DNA of 64,000 nucleotides, from NCBI GenBank assembly GCA_021613375.1, contig CM038721.1, positions 1,123,025 through 1,187,024 of the forward strand, read 5' to 3'. Under the pieces are notes generated by a model. The model was not told the origin of the DNA. It was given only the letters and a program-made list of their open reading frames with translations, and searched no databases. The position numbers and the translations under genes are program-made. The DNA is from Megaleporinus macrocephalus (Eukaryota; Chordata; Actinopteri; Characiformes; Anostomidae). This document shows positions 23,095-35,289 of this stretch, piece by piece (positions within the stretch are counted from its first letter, which is position 1; each line of letters opens with the position of its first letter).

Positions 23095-23330
23095 AAAATA
23101 ATTGATCTAGAAGACTTTACTGACCAACTGAAGGTCCCCAGATCATAACACTGCCTCCAGAGGCTTGTACAGTGGGCACTATGCATGATAAGAGCCTCAC
23201 TCCGCACTCTTCCCTGCTTACCCTGACGCTCCCATCACTCTGGAACAGGGTCAGTCTGGACTCATCAGAACACATAACCTTTTTCCATCATCTTCCATCA
23301 GACTGGTTAATATTTACACCAATTACAACA
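23095..23330 (-). pseudogene. Tc1/mariner transposase fragment
   Basis: The minus strand encodes SDESRLTLFQSDGSVRV around 23215-23275. This matches the block holding the first catalytic Asp in Tc1-like transposases, and the codons flanking it are also recognisable. The plus strand reads 'cagatcataacactgcctcc' and 'cactctggaacagggtcagt', familiar from decayed fish elements. Only this internal part remains; both termini are absent. Confidence 0.7.
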
Positions 23331-24570
23331 ACAACCAGCAACCAGAACGGTGGTGGAGAAATCCAGAGTTCCAGGCTGTGAAGGGAACGTCGCCACTTTT
23401 CATTCCTTCCCAACAAACAACCCAACTGTCAGAGCTCCATGTTTATCTTTAAACCAGCCTGAAGTTCCTCTTCTCCACATTCTTCATCTAATGTTCCACC
23501 TTAAACACTGCAGCTCCTACAGACACCAGAATGGAACCACAGCAGCGTTTAAGGTGGAACGGAGAATTCCCAAAACCAGCTGCTGAACTTCCAACATCTT
23601 TAACAGAATCCTGAACAACTTTAACTCTGCAGTCTGTACGTTTCACTCCGGACAGTTTCTCCAACACTCGGACACCATGGAGCAGCTTCAGCTCAGCGTT
23701 CAACACTGAAGAGACTGAAGAGACGAGCAGCTCCACCTTTATTAGCACCACAACCTCCAACAGTGACTGGAAGTAGCAGCCATGCTGTGTGAGTGGATCA
23801 CTGTGTGCTGGTTGAAGCAGATCATCTTCAACTGAAAGTTTCACAGAGACACCTTTCATCTACTCTGTGTTTGATGTCCAGATCAAAGAGAGTATCTAGT
23901 ATAGGTAACGTTAGCAACAAGCAATCTCAGAGTAACTAGCCTAGCTAACTATATAGTATGTGGGTGGAGCTTATTTACACAGAGGCTCATCTTATTTGGT
24001 CTGTGTTGCTTCTGTGTGATTATCACCACTGTAAACCAGCCAATCAGAGCAGAGGTTGTTAATTATTCATGAGCTCAACAAAACAAGGAAAACTGTTCTA
24101 TTCTAAGAGCAGATCAAAGAGTGTAAATCGGAGTAGAACCACATTTGAGTGACTAGAGACACACAAACCTTTTACACAGAACATCAGAGAATAATTTAAT
24201 TACTAAATAAATACTGAATACTGAATTAATACTGAATTAATGAATCCATTACATCATGTTTAGTTAAATCAAGACTGTGAGTGTAGATATAAAGCTTGTA
24301 CTGTACTTCTTGCAGTCTGCTAACAAGTCTATTCTGAACTGATCTATATTTACGTATGGAGTGAAAGAGAGAGAGTGTAGAGGTGTGTGTGGGAGGAAGT
24401 GAGCTGTGGTGAGGAGTGTTAGGTGAAGTGTGTGTAAGAAAGCATGATGTGTGTGATTATCTGTGAGCAAATACAGAAGACGGTGAGAAAGTAAGATAAT
24501 TATAGCATTTCCACCGTATGACACTTCAAAATAACCATTTTGTCTAAGTACGTGTTGCCGAATGTTTTAG
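23331..24570. other. Mostly unique, with a short hairpin
   Basis: Arms GTTCCACCTTAAAC (23493-23506) and GTTTAAGGTGGAAC (23547-23560) are perfect 14-bp inverted repeats with a 40-bp loop. The same arm sequence occurs in the palindrome at 42.3 kb, so this is a short relic of the same element. The 123-codon minus frame at 23488-23859 has no recognised domain. Nothing was recognised from 23880 to 24570. Confidence 0.5.
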
Positions 24571-24574
24571 CTTC

Positions 24575-24576
<2 letters not shown>

Positions 24577-24637
<61 letters not shown>

Positions 24638-24638
24638 T

Positions 24639-24679
<41 letters not shown>

Positions 24680-24682
24680 AAT

Positions 24683-24727
<45 letters not shown>

Positions 24728-24728
24728 T

Positions 24729-24778
<50 letters not shown>
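24577..24778. repeat. Compound (CA)n microsatellite
   Basis: (CA) runs interrupted three times by 'aatatacacatac', so the interruption itself has been tandemly copied. Frames of up to 112 codons on both strands are artefacts. Confidence 0.97.
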
Positions 24779-24780
<2 letters not shown>

Positions 24781-24989
24781 TCTCCTGTGTTGGTAAAGCC
24801 TGTTTGAATGTGGGCATATCTCAAAACAAGCCAGTCATTGTGTGAGGGAAGTGGCCGAGATGTGGAGTTACCCAAACACCTGCACCAGCCCACATGTTTA
24901 CACACGCACAGCCAATCACAGAGCAGAGCAGGGCAGTGTAGCTCTCTAGTCCAAATAATGCTGTGCAGAATGTAAGTGTAAAGAGAATG

Positions 24990-25334
24990 TAATGATATGC
25001 AAACTAATTTAAACCCTGAATTTAATTATAAATAAAATAAAAACATAAGAAGTGTTGAGAGTGAGAGGTGTATTGTTTTTTGGAAAGTATATGATCATGT
25101 TGAATCTAAGGCAACACATTTCCAAACAGTTGGATAGGAGCAACAAATCACAGGTGCTAATAAAAATAAACACCTGGTGGATCATCTCGCAGCTAATTAG
25201 GTTCATTAGAAACAGGTCATGACTGGGGAGGAGTCACCCAGAGAGGCGGGGTAATTTAGAAGTAAAAAGGGGTGGAGTCATCCAGAGAGGCAGGGTCTTT
25301 CATAAGTGAAGAGGGGGGAGGAGTCATCCAGAGA
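24990..25334. mobile_element. Probable decayed dispersed element
   Basis: Three diverged tandem units of about 45 bp at 25225-25334, each with 'ggagtcatccagagagg' or a close variant. The upstream stretch ('ggtgctaataaaaataaac', 'attaggttcattagaaacag', 'gtcatgactgggg') resembles a fish dispersed repeat type. Superfamily unassigned. Confidence 0.4.
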
Positions 25335-25597
25335 GGAACCAGCTGAGGTGGTTCGGGCATCTGGTTAGGATGCCTCCTGGACGCCTCCCTGTGGAGGTGT
25401 TCCGGACATGTCTGAGGAGGCCCCGGGGAAGACCCAGGACACGCTGGAGGGATTATATCTCTCGGCTGGCCTGGGAACGCCTCAGTATTCCCCCGGAGGA
25501 GCTAGAGGAGGTGGCTAGGAAGAGGGAGGTCTGGGTTTCTCTGCTTAGACTGCTAGATAATGGATGGATGGATGAAAGTTGGCAGCATGTTCGCTAA
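25335..25597 (+). pseudogene. RTE/Rex3-like non-LTR retrotransposon, C-terminal end of the ORF
   Basis: Open on the plus strand through QLRWFGHLVRMPPGRLP, then RRPRGRPRTRWRDYISRL, then PPEELEEVARKREVW, ending just after an ATGGATGGATGG run. This is the conserved C-terminal tail downstream of the reverse transcriptase domain in fish RTE/Rex3-type LINEs. The 3' end in GATG-type repeats is known for Rex3. The element is strongly 5'-truncated: no RT or endonuclease domain is present, as usual for target-primed insertions. The first 5' residues abut the 45-bp units described upstream. Assignment to RTE rather than another LINE clade rests on the tail plus the microsatellite end. Confidence 0.75.
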
Positions 25598-26447
25598 GGT
25601 CATCATCATCACTGCTAGGATGCTGCTATCTGGGTTTCACTGTCTGTCTCTGTTATTTACATTGATAAATCTCTAATAAGTGCCTCACAGGATCTGTAGT
25701 CATGTTGTAGCTAAAGTTGAGATTCAGATAGATATACACTCCTTTCACCTCGGCCATGCCACCGCACCAACAGGTCAGCGTAGCATGGCATCCCCACTGA
25801 GCCACTTCTGCATCGCGCCGCTACATGAACGCAAGAAGGCAAACATTCTCATTTCCATTCATCACTGTCTAGCCATCATCTCCTCTCTCACACACACAAA
25901 CGCTTCACCCCATCCCGCCAAAACAAACCCCACGTCTCCAGACGAGCTCCGTTCTCCGACAGATAAGCGCCTCATTCTTCCCCCTGCACTGCACTGATAG
26001 GCCCGGCTCCAGGAAACCCAGCGGGCAGAGCATCAAAGAGACCGACGCGTCCCGCTCTGACAGCGTAGCTGCACATCTATTACTACACACACTCGTGTCG
26101 GACCAAACAGCTCACGCTCCAGATAGCTGGCTGGCTTCCTGTTCAGAATAACCGACATCAACCCACTGGAGATCAGCGCCGAGCCAATCGGCCGTAATCT
26201 GAACCGCCGATGGTTTAACGGCCAAACGCGGCCTTGAGTCAGTTTCACCGAGTTCAAGCAGTTCAGACGAGGCGACTGCGGGTGATTCTCTCCTCACACA
26301 GACGGACTGCTGTCGTCCTCCTCTCCGCAGGCCCGGTGCCAGACTGTGGGAATACTGTGTTGGAATACTGTGTTGGAATGCTGTGTTGGAATGCTGTGCC
26401 CTGCAGAGTGGCCTACGTGCATTTGCAGGAATGAGGATGGCGTGGAT
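25598..26447. other. Unique sequence, no gene recognised
   Basis: Non-repetitive except a short run of four 'gttggaat(a/g)ctgt' units at 26352-26400. Opposed frames of 61-119 codons on the minus strand and 66-105 on the plus have no recognised domain. CpG content rises around 26040-26290. Confidence 0.35.
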
Positions 26448-26547
26448 TCCAGAGGTGTACAAATACTTCATTACCTTACTTAAGTAGAAATTTTAGTTAT
26501 TTATACTTATATTTATACTGGAGTAATTACTTTTCAGATGATTTTTC
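26448..26547 (+). mobile_element. Left end of the dispersed element hosting the second 36-bp array
   Basis: 'agaggtgtacaaatacttca', 'ttaccttacttaagtagaa', 'ttttagttatttatact' and 'actggagtaattacttttca' form a terminus type common in fish. It is the inverted counterpart of 9373-9447. The likely other end is at 29690-29745. Confidence 0.65.
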
Positions 26548-28582
26548 ACTTCTATTCCTTACATTTGCACTCCATTATCAGTACTTTCTATTCCTTACAT
26601 TTGCACTCCATTATCTGTACTTTCTACTCCTTACATTTACACTCCATTATCTGTACTTTCTACTCCTTACATTTACAATCCATTATCAGTACTTTCTACT
26701 ACTTACATTTACACTCCATTATCTGTACTTTCTACTCCTTACATTTACACTCCATTATCTGTACTTTCTACTCCTTACATTTACACTCCATTATCTGTAC
26801 TTTCTACTCCTTACATTTACACTCCATTATCTGTACTTTCTACTCCTTACATTTACACTCCATTATCTGTACTTTCTACTCCTTACATTTACACTCCATT
26901 ATCAGTACTTTCTACTCCTTACATTTACACTCCATTATCTGTACTTTCTACTCCTTACATTTGCACTCCATTATCTGTACTTTCTACTCCTTACATTTAC
27001 ACTCCATTACCTGTACTTTCTACTCCTTACATTTACACTCCATTATCAGTACTTTCTACTACTTACATTTACACTCCATTATCTGTACTTTCTACTCCTT
27101 ACATTTACACTCCATTATCTGTACTTTCTACTCCTTACATTTACACTCCATTATCAGTACTTTCTACTCCTTACATTTACACTCCATTATCTGTACTTTC
27201 TACTCCTTACATTTACACTCCATTATCAGTACTTTCTACTCCTTACATTTACTCTCCATTATCAGTACTTTCTACTCCTTACATTTACACTCCATTATCA
27301 GTACTTTCTACTCCTTACATTTACACTCCATTATCTGTACTTTCTACTCCTAACGTTTACACTCCATTATCAGTATTTTCTACTCCTAACGTTTACACTC
27401 CATTATCTGTACTTTCTACTCCTTACATTTACACTCCATTATCTGTACTTTCTACTCCTTACATTTACACTCCATTATCTGTACTTTCTACTCCTTACAT
27501 TTACACTCCATTATCTGTACTTTCTACTCCTTACATTTACACTCCATTATCAGTACTTTCTACTCCTTACATTTACACTCCATTATCTGTACTTTCTACT
27601 CCTTACATTTACACTCCATTATCTGTACTTTCTACTCCTTACATTTACACTCCATTATCTGTACTTTCTACTCCTTACATTTACACTCCATTATCAGTAC
27701 TTTCTACTCCTTACATTTACTCTCCATTATCAGTACTTTCTACTCCTTACATTTACACTCCATTATCAGTACTTTCTACTCCTTACATTTACACTCCATT
27801 ATCTGTACTTTCTACTCTTTACGTTTACACTCCATTATCTGTACTTTCTACTTCTTACGTTTACACTCCATTATCAGTACTTTCTACTCCTTACGTTTAC
27901 ACTCCATTATCTGTACTTTCTACTCCTTACGTTTACACTCCATTATCAGTACTTTCTACTCCTTACGTTTACACTCCATTATCTGTACTTTCTACTCCTT
28001 ACGTTTACACTCCATTATCAGTACTTTCTACTTCTTACAGTTACACTCCATTATCAGTACTTTCTACTCCTTACATTTACACTCCATTATCAGTACTTTC
28101 TACTCATTACATTTACACTCCATTATCAGTACTTTCTACTCCTTACATTTACACTCCATTATCAGTACTTTCTACTCATTACATTTACACTCCATTATCA
28201 GTACTTTCTACTACTTAAATTTACACTCCATTATCAGTACTTTCTACTCCTTACATTTACACTCCATTATCCGCACTTTCTACTCCTTACATTTACACTC
28301 CATTATCAGTACTTTCTATTTCTTACAGTTACACTACATTATCAGTACTTTCTACTCCTTACATTTACACTACATTATCAGTACTTTATACTTCTTACAT
28401 TTACACTACATTATCAGTACTTTCTACTCCTTACATTTACACTACATTATCAGTACTTTCTACTCCTTACATTTACACTCCATTATCAGTACTTTCTACT
28501 CCTTACATTTACACTCCATTATCAGTACTTTCTACTCTTTACATTTACACTCCATTATCAGTACTTTCTACTCCTTACATTT
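26548..28582. repeat. 36-bp minisatellite, about 57 copies (orientation 2)
   Basis: Unit contains 'tttctactccttacatttac' and 'actccattatctgtac', the exact reverse complement of the 7262-9372 unit. The same ctg/cag alternation is present (tatctgtac / tatcagtac). Because 36 is a multiple of three, one frame remains open for 271 codons; this is an artefact. An exact 36-bp period is held over nearly the whole array. Confidence 0.95.
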
Positions 28583-28806
28583 TAAACATAGTCTCGTTAC
28601 TCCTATTTCATTTCAGATTGTTTTCATTCACATACATTTACATTCCAGTAAAGATTATTGATAACATGTCTTTGAAGTTTGACTTTATTACAATACTTAT
28701 AGACTAGTCATCATATCTTCTGCTCCATGAAACAGATGTTAATATTCAGTAGTAACAGATATGCTTCTTTAATATATTTACATTGTAAATTGTCTGTTTA
28801 TTTCCT

Positions 28807-29377
28807 GTCAGGTCCACATGCTTGTGTTTACGTCTTTTCCAAGTGGTTCTGTTTGGTCATGTGTTCCCCTTGTTCTCTGCTCCGCCCCAGCCCCGCCTCT
28901 CTCACCTGTTTGTCATTTCGTCGTCAGTCCTGTCACCTGCTCCTCGTTCCCTTTTGTTACATATACCCCGTGTGTTCAGTCAATCTTCGTCGGTCTGTGT
29001 ATATATGTATGTATGGTTATGGTGTTGTTGTTATGGTTAGCTCAGTTCCTGTACCTGCCCATCTGATTGTTCATTAATTATATATTGTTTGTTTAAAAAG
29101 CTTGGAATATCACTGGCATATCACCCTCTTGGTTCAAGGCAGCCAGGAGTTATGAACCACTGTTCAAACTTTCCACATAGGGCTGGTTCCTCTCTCTTCT
29201 CTCTGCAGGACGCGGGGTACTGCTCTGGTTCCCCGTGCACAGCCTGGAGACCCAGTGGTGACCCAGTGAGGCATCAAGTCTACATCCATGGTCCTGTATT
29301 CCAACCTGCCTGCTCCAAGCCCACTGCTCTCATAACTCCTGGCCTCCTCACGCTAGTGAGCCTCTGGACTGTTTCCG

Positions 29378-29409
<32 letters not shown>

Positions 29410-29471
29410 CAATCCTCTGATTGAATAAAGCAAATGTATTGTGTAACACCTCCTTAGTCTAAATCGTTACA
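28807..29471 (+). mobile_element. Possible LTR-like insertion
   Basis: Starts TGTCAGGTCC and ends AATCGTTACA, fitting the TG...CA ends of LTRs. It includes a pyrimidine-rich GC block (28870-28960) followed by 'tacatataccccgtg', a (TTA)n run at about 29379-29409 and an AATAAA at about 29425. No target-site duplication was found and no gag/pol is present, so a solo LTR is only one reading; a LINE 5' region is another. Confidence 0.3.
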
Positions 29472-29569
29472 GTACTTTTAAAATAAATTGATAAACTATA
29501 TTTTATCTGGAATTTTCTGGTGTTAGTGATGGTGTTACTAATGTTAACGTTAGTGTTCTAGGGTTAATG

Positions 29570-29745
29570 CCATTTTTCCTCTTACATTACTTTTACTTTT
29601 ATACTTTAGTAGTTTTAAAGCAGTACTTTTACACTTCTACTGGAGTAAAATCTTGAGTTGATACTTCAACTTCTACAGAAGTATTGTTAAACTCTAGTAT
29701 CCATACTTCTACCTGAGTAATGAATGTGAATACTTTTAAGACCTT
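29570..29745 (+). mobile_element. Right end of the dispersed element hosting the second 36-bp array
   Basis: 'ttacttttacttttatactt' and 'tacttctactggagtaaaat' lead to 'cttctacctgagtaatgaat', then 'gtgaatactttta'. The minus-strand reading 'taaaagtattcacattcatt', then 'actcaggtagaagta', resembles the left end (aaatacttcattacc...cttaagtagaa), as expected for inverted termini. Confidence 0.5.
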
Positions 29746-30595
29746 TGATGGATTTTCTAGATGAGCTGTTTAGACTCTTACTTGATAATGTTTACTAATA
29801 ATAATGGTTATTCAGGTTTGGGAGGCTTAGTCCACTGTAGCCCTGCTGTTTACTGCATATGCTTTGATCTGGAGTAACAAATGTACTTAAAATTATAGAC
29901 ATAAACATCGTAGCTCCTCTCTAATGGGATGTGGGCACGCCTTCTAAATTGGGTCTTTCAGTTATGGAAGATGGTTTGAGGTGCGTTATTAGCAGTGTAT
30001 GCTATTTTCCTATGTGCAGGCCTAGTTGGAGCGAGTTTGGGGGGACAGTGGTGCCCCCCCAGTGAGGCGGAATGATGAAGCTGATGGAGGCTTAATGGCG
30101 GTGTTGGTCAGGAGCTGTACAGAAGGCCTCCTGTGTCAGATGAACTGTGAGGTAATCAGGAACTGACAGTGGAATCAACCCATCAGTTGGTTTTGTGAAA
30201 GAACCTGATTTGTCGCCGGCTCTTCACCACAACACCCACTGTAAAAATGCTACAAGCTAATGCTAATGTTTTTACAAGCTGAAATGTCTGTGTTTAACCC
30301 TCCTATCATGTTATGGATCAATTTGACCCGTCTCCACTTTGAGTTAGGGGTTTTTAAAAATATTGAAATATTGGGATATTATGTATCAATACACAGATTC
30401 CTAGTAGACAGTGAAACATTGCATGTTGTGTTAAAACCTCTGACCTCTAGATGGCTCTAGTTGTAATTCATTTTCAGCGCCACTCCAACATTAACAAGCA
30501 GCACAAGGGCGCAATGCTATTGTAAGCATTGAGGAATACTAGTTCTGTGCATCTCCTTGTAAGGGCTGCTAACGTTGAGGAGCTAGCTGGGGGAG
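29746..30595. other. Mostly unique; possible piggyBac-like MITE start near 30294
   Basis: 'tttaaccctcctatcatgtt' at 30294 begins with TTAA-CCC, as in piggyBac-type termini. It is followed by 'tcaatttgacccgtctcc', a motif seen in fish dispersed repeats. The matching right end was not found. No coding sequence. Confidence 0.3.
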
Positions 30596-31021
30596 GTTTG
30601 GAGTGATGGATTTGAGCCACCTCTGTCTACCTGTTCAGTCTAAATCACTCCATTTACATTAAATCAGACTCACAGTTGAAAACATCTCCCACAGAGAACC
30701 TACACACCATCTTCCAGAAGAACAGCAGCATAGTGAAGCTGCTAAACTCGGTGGTCTGAACTCGGTGGTCCGTCTCCTCTTCATCACCATCTGCAGCAGT
30801 TCAGCTCCAGACAGACGACAAACCCCAACAACAAAGAGCGTCTCGTCACTCACACACAGCGCTTACAGAAGACTTACGTAGAATGGGCGGAGCCTCTCTG
30901 TTCACAACCAATCAGCTATACACACCACCTGCTATCATCCAATTAGCAACCTATTCACTGTATATTGGAATACTTGGATCCAGTAACAAGCTTAATGTAC
31001 TGGGGAGAAAATACAAGTTTG
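30596..31021 (+). mobile_element. Dispersed element E, copy 2, unique part
   Basis: The first half matches 19254-19400. The second half ('gggcggagcctctctgttca', 'caaccaatcagctataca', 'accacctgctatcatccaat', 'agcaacctattcactg') matches 43248-43322 closely. Both copies 2 and 3 continue into the same tandem array. The function and termini of element E are unknown. Confidence 0.7.
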
Positions 31022-31465
31022 GCGGGAGATCAGACTGAATAGCGGATGATCAGACAATTTGTGGGAGATCAGACTGAATAGTGGAGGATCAGACGATTTG
31101 TGGGAGATCAGAGTAAATAGCGGGAGCTTGGTCTGAAAAGCAGAAGAACAGACTCAAAGTAAACAGCGGGAGATCAGACTGAATAGAAGAAGATCAGACT
31201 GAATAGCGGATGATCAGACTAATTAACGGGAGATCAGACTGAATAGTGGAAGATTGCAGTAAACAGCGGAAGATCGGACTGAATAGCGGAAGATTGCAGT
31301 AAACAGCGGAAGATCGGACTGAATAGCGGAAGATTGCAGTAAACAGCGGAAGATCGGACTGAATAGTGGAAGATTGCAGTAAACAGCGGGAGATCGGACT
31401 GAATAGTGGGAGATCAGACTGAGTAGTGAAAGATTGAATCAAACAGTGGGAGATCAAATCTGATC
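31022..31465. repeat. 20-bp minisatellite (agatcagactgaatagcggg), element E copy 2
   Basis: Twenty-base monomers. From about 31245 to 31395 the array is dimeric with a 40-bp period, 'agattgcagtaaacagcgga' alternating with 'agatcggactgaatagcgga'. The same monomer makes the array at 43390-44135. Confidence 0.9.
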
Positions 31466-32587
31466 ATTAAAGAACAGAGTAATAAAGTATACAGAGAATC
31501 AGATGTATAGCTGCTGTATGGTCAGTAATAAACTGGACAGTCAGTATGTATGTGTATTTACTGGTATACGCCCCGTTGCTGAGGGATCCGATCTGGGCGG
31601 TGGTACCACATGATAACACCGTGCTGTTAATCTGTGCCTGGCTGGTTTGAGCTCTGCCCACTGGCATGGAGGTAAATCCCGAGTGATGGGGTTGTGACCC
31701 TGCTGTAAATAGCCCTGCCAGCTACACTCACCTCCAGCCTGCTCACGCTTACAGCTTACCATAAACCCTCCCCTGCTCAGGGGGCACCCAGAGAGAGAGA
31801 GAGAGAGACAGAGAGACAGACAGACAGAGAGGACAGCAGAGCAATTTAACCCATTAACTGTCTGACACTAGTGCGTGTGTGTAATGGGTTTATGACTCAT
31901 GTACTTAGTCTCAGAGGAACAGTCATGTAAACATTACCTGGACAGACTGGCTCAAAGCAATCTGCTCACTGAGTGTCTGTGCGCACACACTACAGACTAC
32001 TGTGAGTCCCCTGAGCTGATAGTGTAAAAGTGTGTATCTGATCAATAAGTGTGTGTTCACCAGTAAGAAGAGCAGATCTGATTAGAACAGATGTAAATAA
32101 TCAGACATACAATACAAAGTAACATGAATATGTTATTGTGAGAGAAGTAGATCAGATCTTGATCCAGTTTGAAGAACAAAGTTAGGTTCCAGATTTCTCC
32201 TGGACGCCCCAGACATTGTATGAATGTGTTCAGTTCCTTCAGCAGCAAATCTTGATTTATCTTAATGAAGTACTGAGCAGTCAAAGCAGGTATTAGATGA
32301 GAACTGATAATAATACTGGGTTGTTTAGGAGAAGCTTGGAAAGAGTTAAATAAACACACTGACATATGAAAAATACTACTTACTCTATTAATACTGATTA
32401 ATATTTAATAATAAAGTGTAAAAGCTCTACTTACTCTATTAATACTGATTAATATTTAATAATAAAGTGTAAAAGCTCTACTTACTCTAAAAATAGTATT
32501 TGTGTTTTGCTGAGTAAATAAGAAACTCTTGCACAGTACGGTTTATATACATATATTCAGTACATATATGTATATATTAATATAAAA
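31466..32587. other. Mostly unique, with short tandem repeats
   Basis: A GA/GACA microsatellite at 31790-31830. A 51-bp unit (with 'tactctattaatactgatta') is repeated about 2.2 times at 32375-32500 with no difference visible between the full copies. No gene recognised. Confidence 0.5.
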
Positions 32588-33760
32588 TGCAGTTTTTTCA
32601 ATTAGGATATCATTTATTAAGGGAATAAAGCTCTCCAAACCAATATGGCCCTGTGTGAAAAAGTAATTGCCCAGTAATAACTGGTTGTGCGACCCTTGGC
32701 AGCAACAACTGCAATCAAGCGTTTGCAATAACTGGAAATGAGTCTTCCTCGTCTCTGTGGAGGAATTTTGGTGACGCCTCTTTGCAGAATTGTTTTAATT
32801 CAGCCGCAGTGGAGGGTTTGAGCTGAACGACCTGTTTAAGGTCACACCACAGCACCTCAGTCTGATTTAAGGCTAGACTTTAACTAGGCCACTCCAAAAC
32901 CTTCATTTTCTTTTCTCTCAGCCATTCAGAGGTTCAGACCTGTTGGTGTGCTGTAGATCATCGTCCTGCTGCTGAACCTGAGTACACTTGAGCTTAAGGT
33001 CACAAACTAAAGGCCAGACATTCTCCTTCCGAATTTTCTGGTAGAAAGCAGACCTCATGGTTTCATCTATTACAGCAAGTGGTGCAGATCCTGAATCAGC
33101 TAAGCAGCCCCAGACCATCACACTACCACCACCATGTTTCACTGTCGGTATGATGTTCTTTTTCTGAAATGCTGTGCTAGTTGTACGCTAGATGTGCCAG
33201 ATGTGTTCCAAACAGCTCCACTTTAGTCTCATCAGTCCGCAGAACATCTTCCCAGAAGTCTCGGCGATCATCAAGATGGTTTTTGGAAAATGTGAGGTGA
33301 GCCTTTGTGTTGTTTTTGGTCAGCAGTGGTTTTGGCCTTGGAACTCTCCCATGGGTACCATTTTTGCCCAGCTGAGGGAAGTGAGGCCTGCAGTGTTTTA
33401 GATGTTGTTCTGGGTTCCTTTGTGAGCTCCTGGATGACTCGCCCATGCACTCTTGGAGTAATTTTGGTAAACCCCTGTTCCATGTTTTGTCTATTTGTGG
33501 ATGACGGCCTCATTCTGGTTCACTGGTGTCCCAAAGCCTTAGACACGGCTTTGTAAGGTTCTCCAGACTGATAGATGTCAATGACATTCCAGGAGTTTCT
33601 CATCTGTTCTTGAGTTTCTTCAGATAATGTGTTGCTTGTTGAGATCTTCTAGCTACTTCATGCTCAGACAGGTTATATTTGTGATTTCTTGATTCTACAG
33701 GTCTGGTAGTGATCAGGCCTGGGGGTGGCTGTGAAATTGAATATATATCATATCATATTG
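32588..33760 (-). pseudogene. Tc1-like transposon with disrupted transposase
   Basis: Minus-strand Tc1-family element, close to full length for the coding part. Visible blocks in order: N-terminal helix-turn-helix region (about 33700-33440), RTDETKVELFG with the first catalytic Asp (about 33200), KHGGGSVMVWGC (33140), QQDDDLQHTN with the second Asp (about 32960), and NQTEVLWCDLK with the catalytic Glu (about 32850). A TAA stop replaces a sense codon a few residues before the Glu block, and frames shift between blocks, so the gene cannot make a full protein. The terminus near 32600-32680 ('atggccctgtgtgaaaaagt') is typical of one fish Tc1 lineage. A 28-bp array begins just beyond the N-terminal region. 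Confidence 0.85.
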
Positions 33761-33775
33761 AATATATATCACTAT

Positions 33776-34500
33776 AGATATATAGATGTATACATACATA
33801 TAGACATATATAGATATATACACACATATAGACATATAGATATACACACATATATACATATATAGATGTATACACACATATAGACATATACAGATGTATA
33901 CACACATATAGGCATACATAGATGGTTACACACATATAGTCATATACTGATGTATACACACATATAGACACACATAGTGTATACACACATATAGATATAT
34001 ATAGATGTATACACATATAGTCATATATAGATGTATACACACATATAGTCATATATAGATGTATACACACATATAGTCATATATAGATGTATACACACAT
34101 ATAGATATATATAGATGTATACACACATATAGTCATATATAGATGTATACACACATATAGACATATATAGATGTATACACACATATAGACATATATAGAT
34201 GTATACACACATATAGTCATATATAGATGTATACACACATATAGATATATATAGATGTATACACACATATAGTCATATATAGATGTATACACACATATAG
34301 TCATATATAGATGTATACACACATATAGATATATATATAGATGTATACACACATATAGTCATATATAGATGTATACACACATATAGATATATATAGATGT
34401 ATACACACATATAGTCATATATAGATGTATACACACATATAGATATATATAGATGTATACACACATATAGTCATATATAGATGTATACACACATATAGTC
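33776..34500. repeat. 28-bp AT/CA-rich minisatellite at the 5' side of a Tc1 element, about 26 copies
   Basis: Unit made of 'gtatacacacatatag' plus 'tcatatatagat', period exactly 28 bp where measured (34020 to 34048). Some units have 'gatatatatagat' or 'acatatatagat'. The array starts directly after the upstream region of the Tc1 transposase and I cannot see the element's 5' terminus beyond it. Y/I/C-rich frames of up to 105 codons are artefacts. Confidence 0.93.
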
Positions 34501-35039
34501 GTAAAGGTCTGCCACATGGTCTGTCTAAGCTGTTGGATAATCTGGTGAGACACCATCCCCCTCACCTTCCTCTTAAAACCCCAAGACAACCCCTCACACA
34601 CACATACACACTCACTCTAAGTGCTGCTAGTGACGCAGCTCTCAGCGGGAGGCTGAACTAAATAGGGTAAGGCGTCACACACGGGACACACTGCAGTCTG
34701 GACTGTAATGACGGACCCACGTGTGTCCAGCAGCGCTCAAAATAGACCTGCCCTACATACACACAGCGCTCACACATGTACCTGCCCCACCGGCACAATA
34801 CAAACACCTAATCCTCTTCATCCCTAACGACTTGATATTAACGTTTCAGGTCATTGCTGAAGTTTCAGTTCACTGCTTCTGTGATGGCATCAAAACCAGC
34901 ATATATATAAATATCTGAGTATCCAGTAGTTTAGCGCTGCTCTGAAGTTATAAAGAGTGTTTTAGCTCAAACTGCTACCTAAACAAAGAACATCCAATCA
35001 GAAGAGAGCGCATTCGCATATGTCAGTCTTAAAGGTACG
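34501..35039. other. Unique sequence, no gene recognised
   Basis: No repeat and no recognised coding sequence. Confidence 0.35.
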
Positions 35040-35289
35040 GTAACATAATGTCTAGTTCACTCTAGACCGCCAACAAAAACCTCTGCTCAGCGGAGAATCG
35101 CTCACCAAGCTGACGCGGAGTGATCGCTGTCTAATCACAAACGCCCGACGAACGTCTAGCACGTTTAATATCTAGACTAATATCTAGACTGTGAGTCAGC
35201 AGCAGCGTCTAGCTACAGCCAATGAGATCACGTAGAGAGAGAACCGCATCACTGTTGACACAATCTCTCTGCGACTGCGGGTAACGTGA

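Noticed and set aside
26538..27353. 271-codon frame with regular FYSLHLHSIIC repeats
   Set aside because: The 36-bp unit is a multiple of three and lacks stops in this frame. It is tandem DNA, not a repeat protein gene.
33776..34500. CRISPR-like array of 28-bp units
   Set aside because: No spacers; AT/CA-rich tandem DNA beside a Tc1 element.
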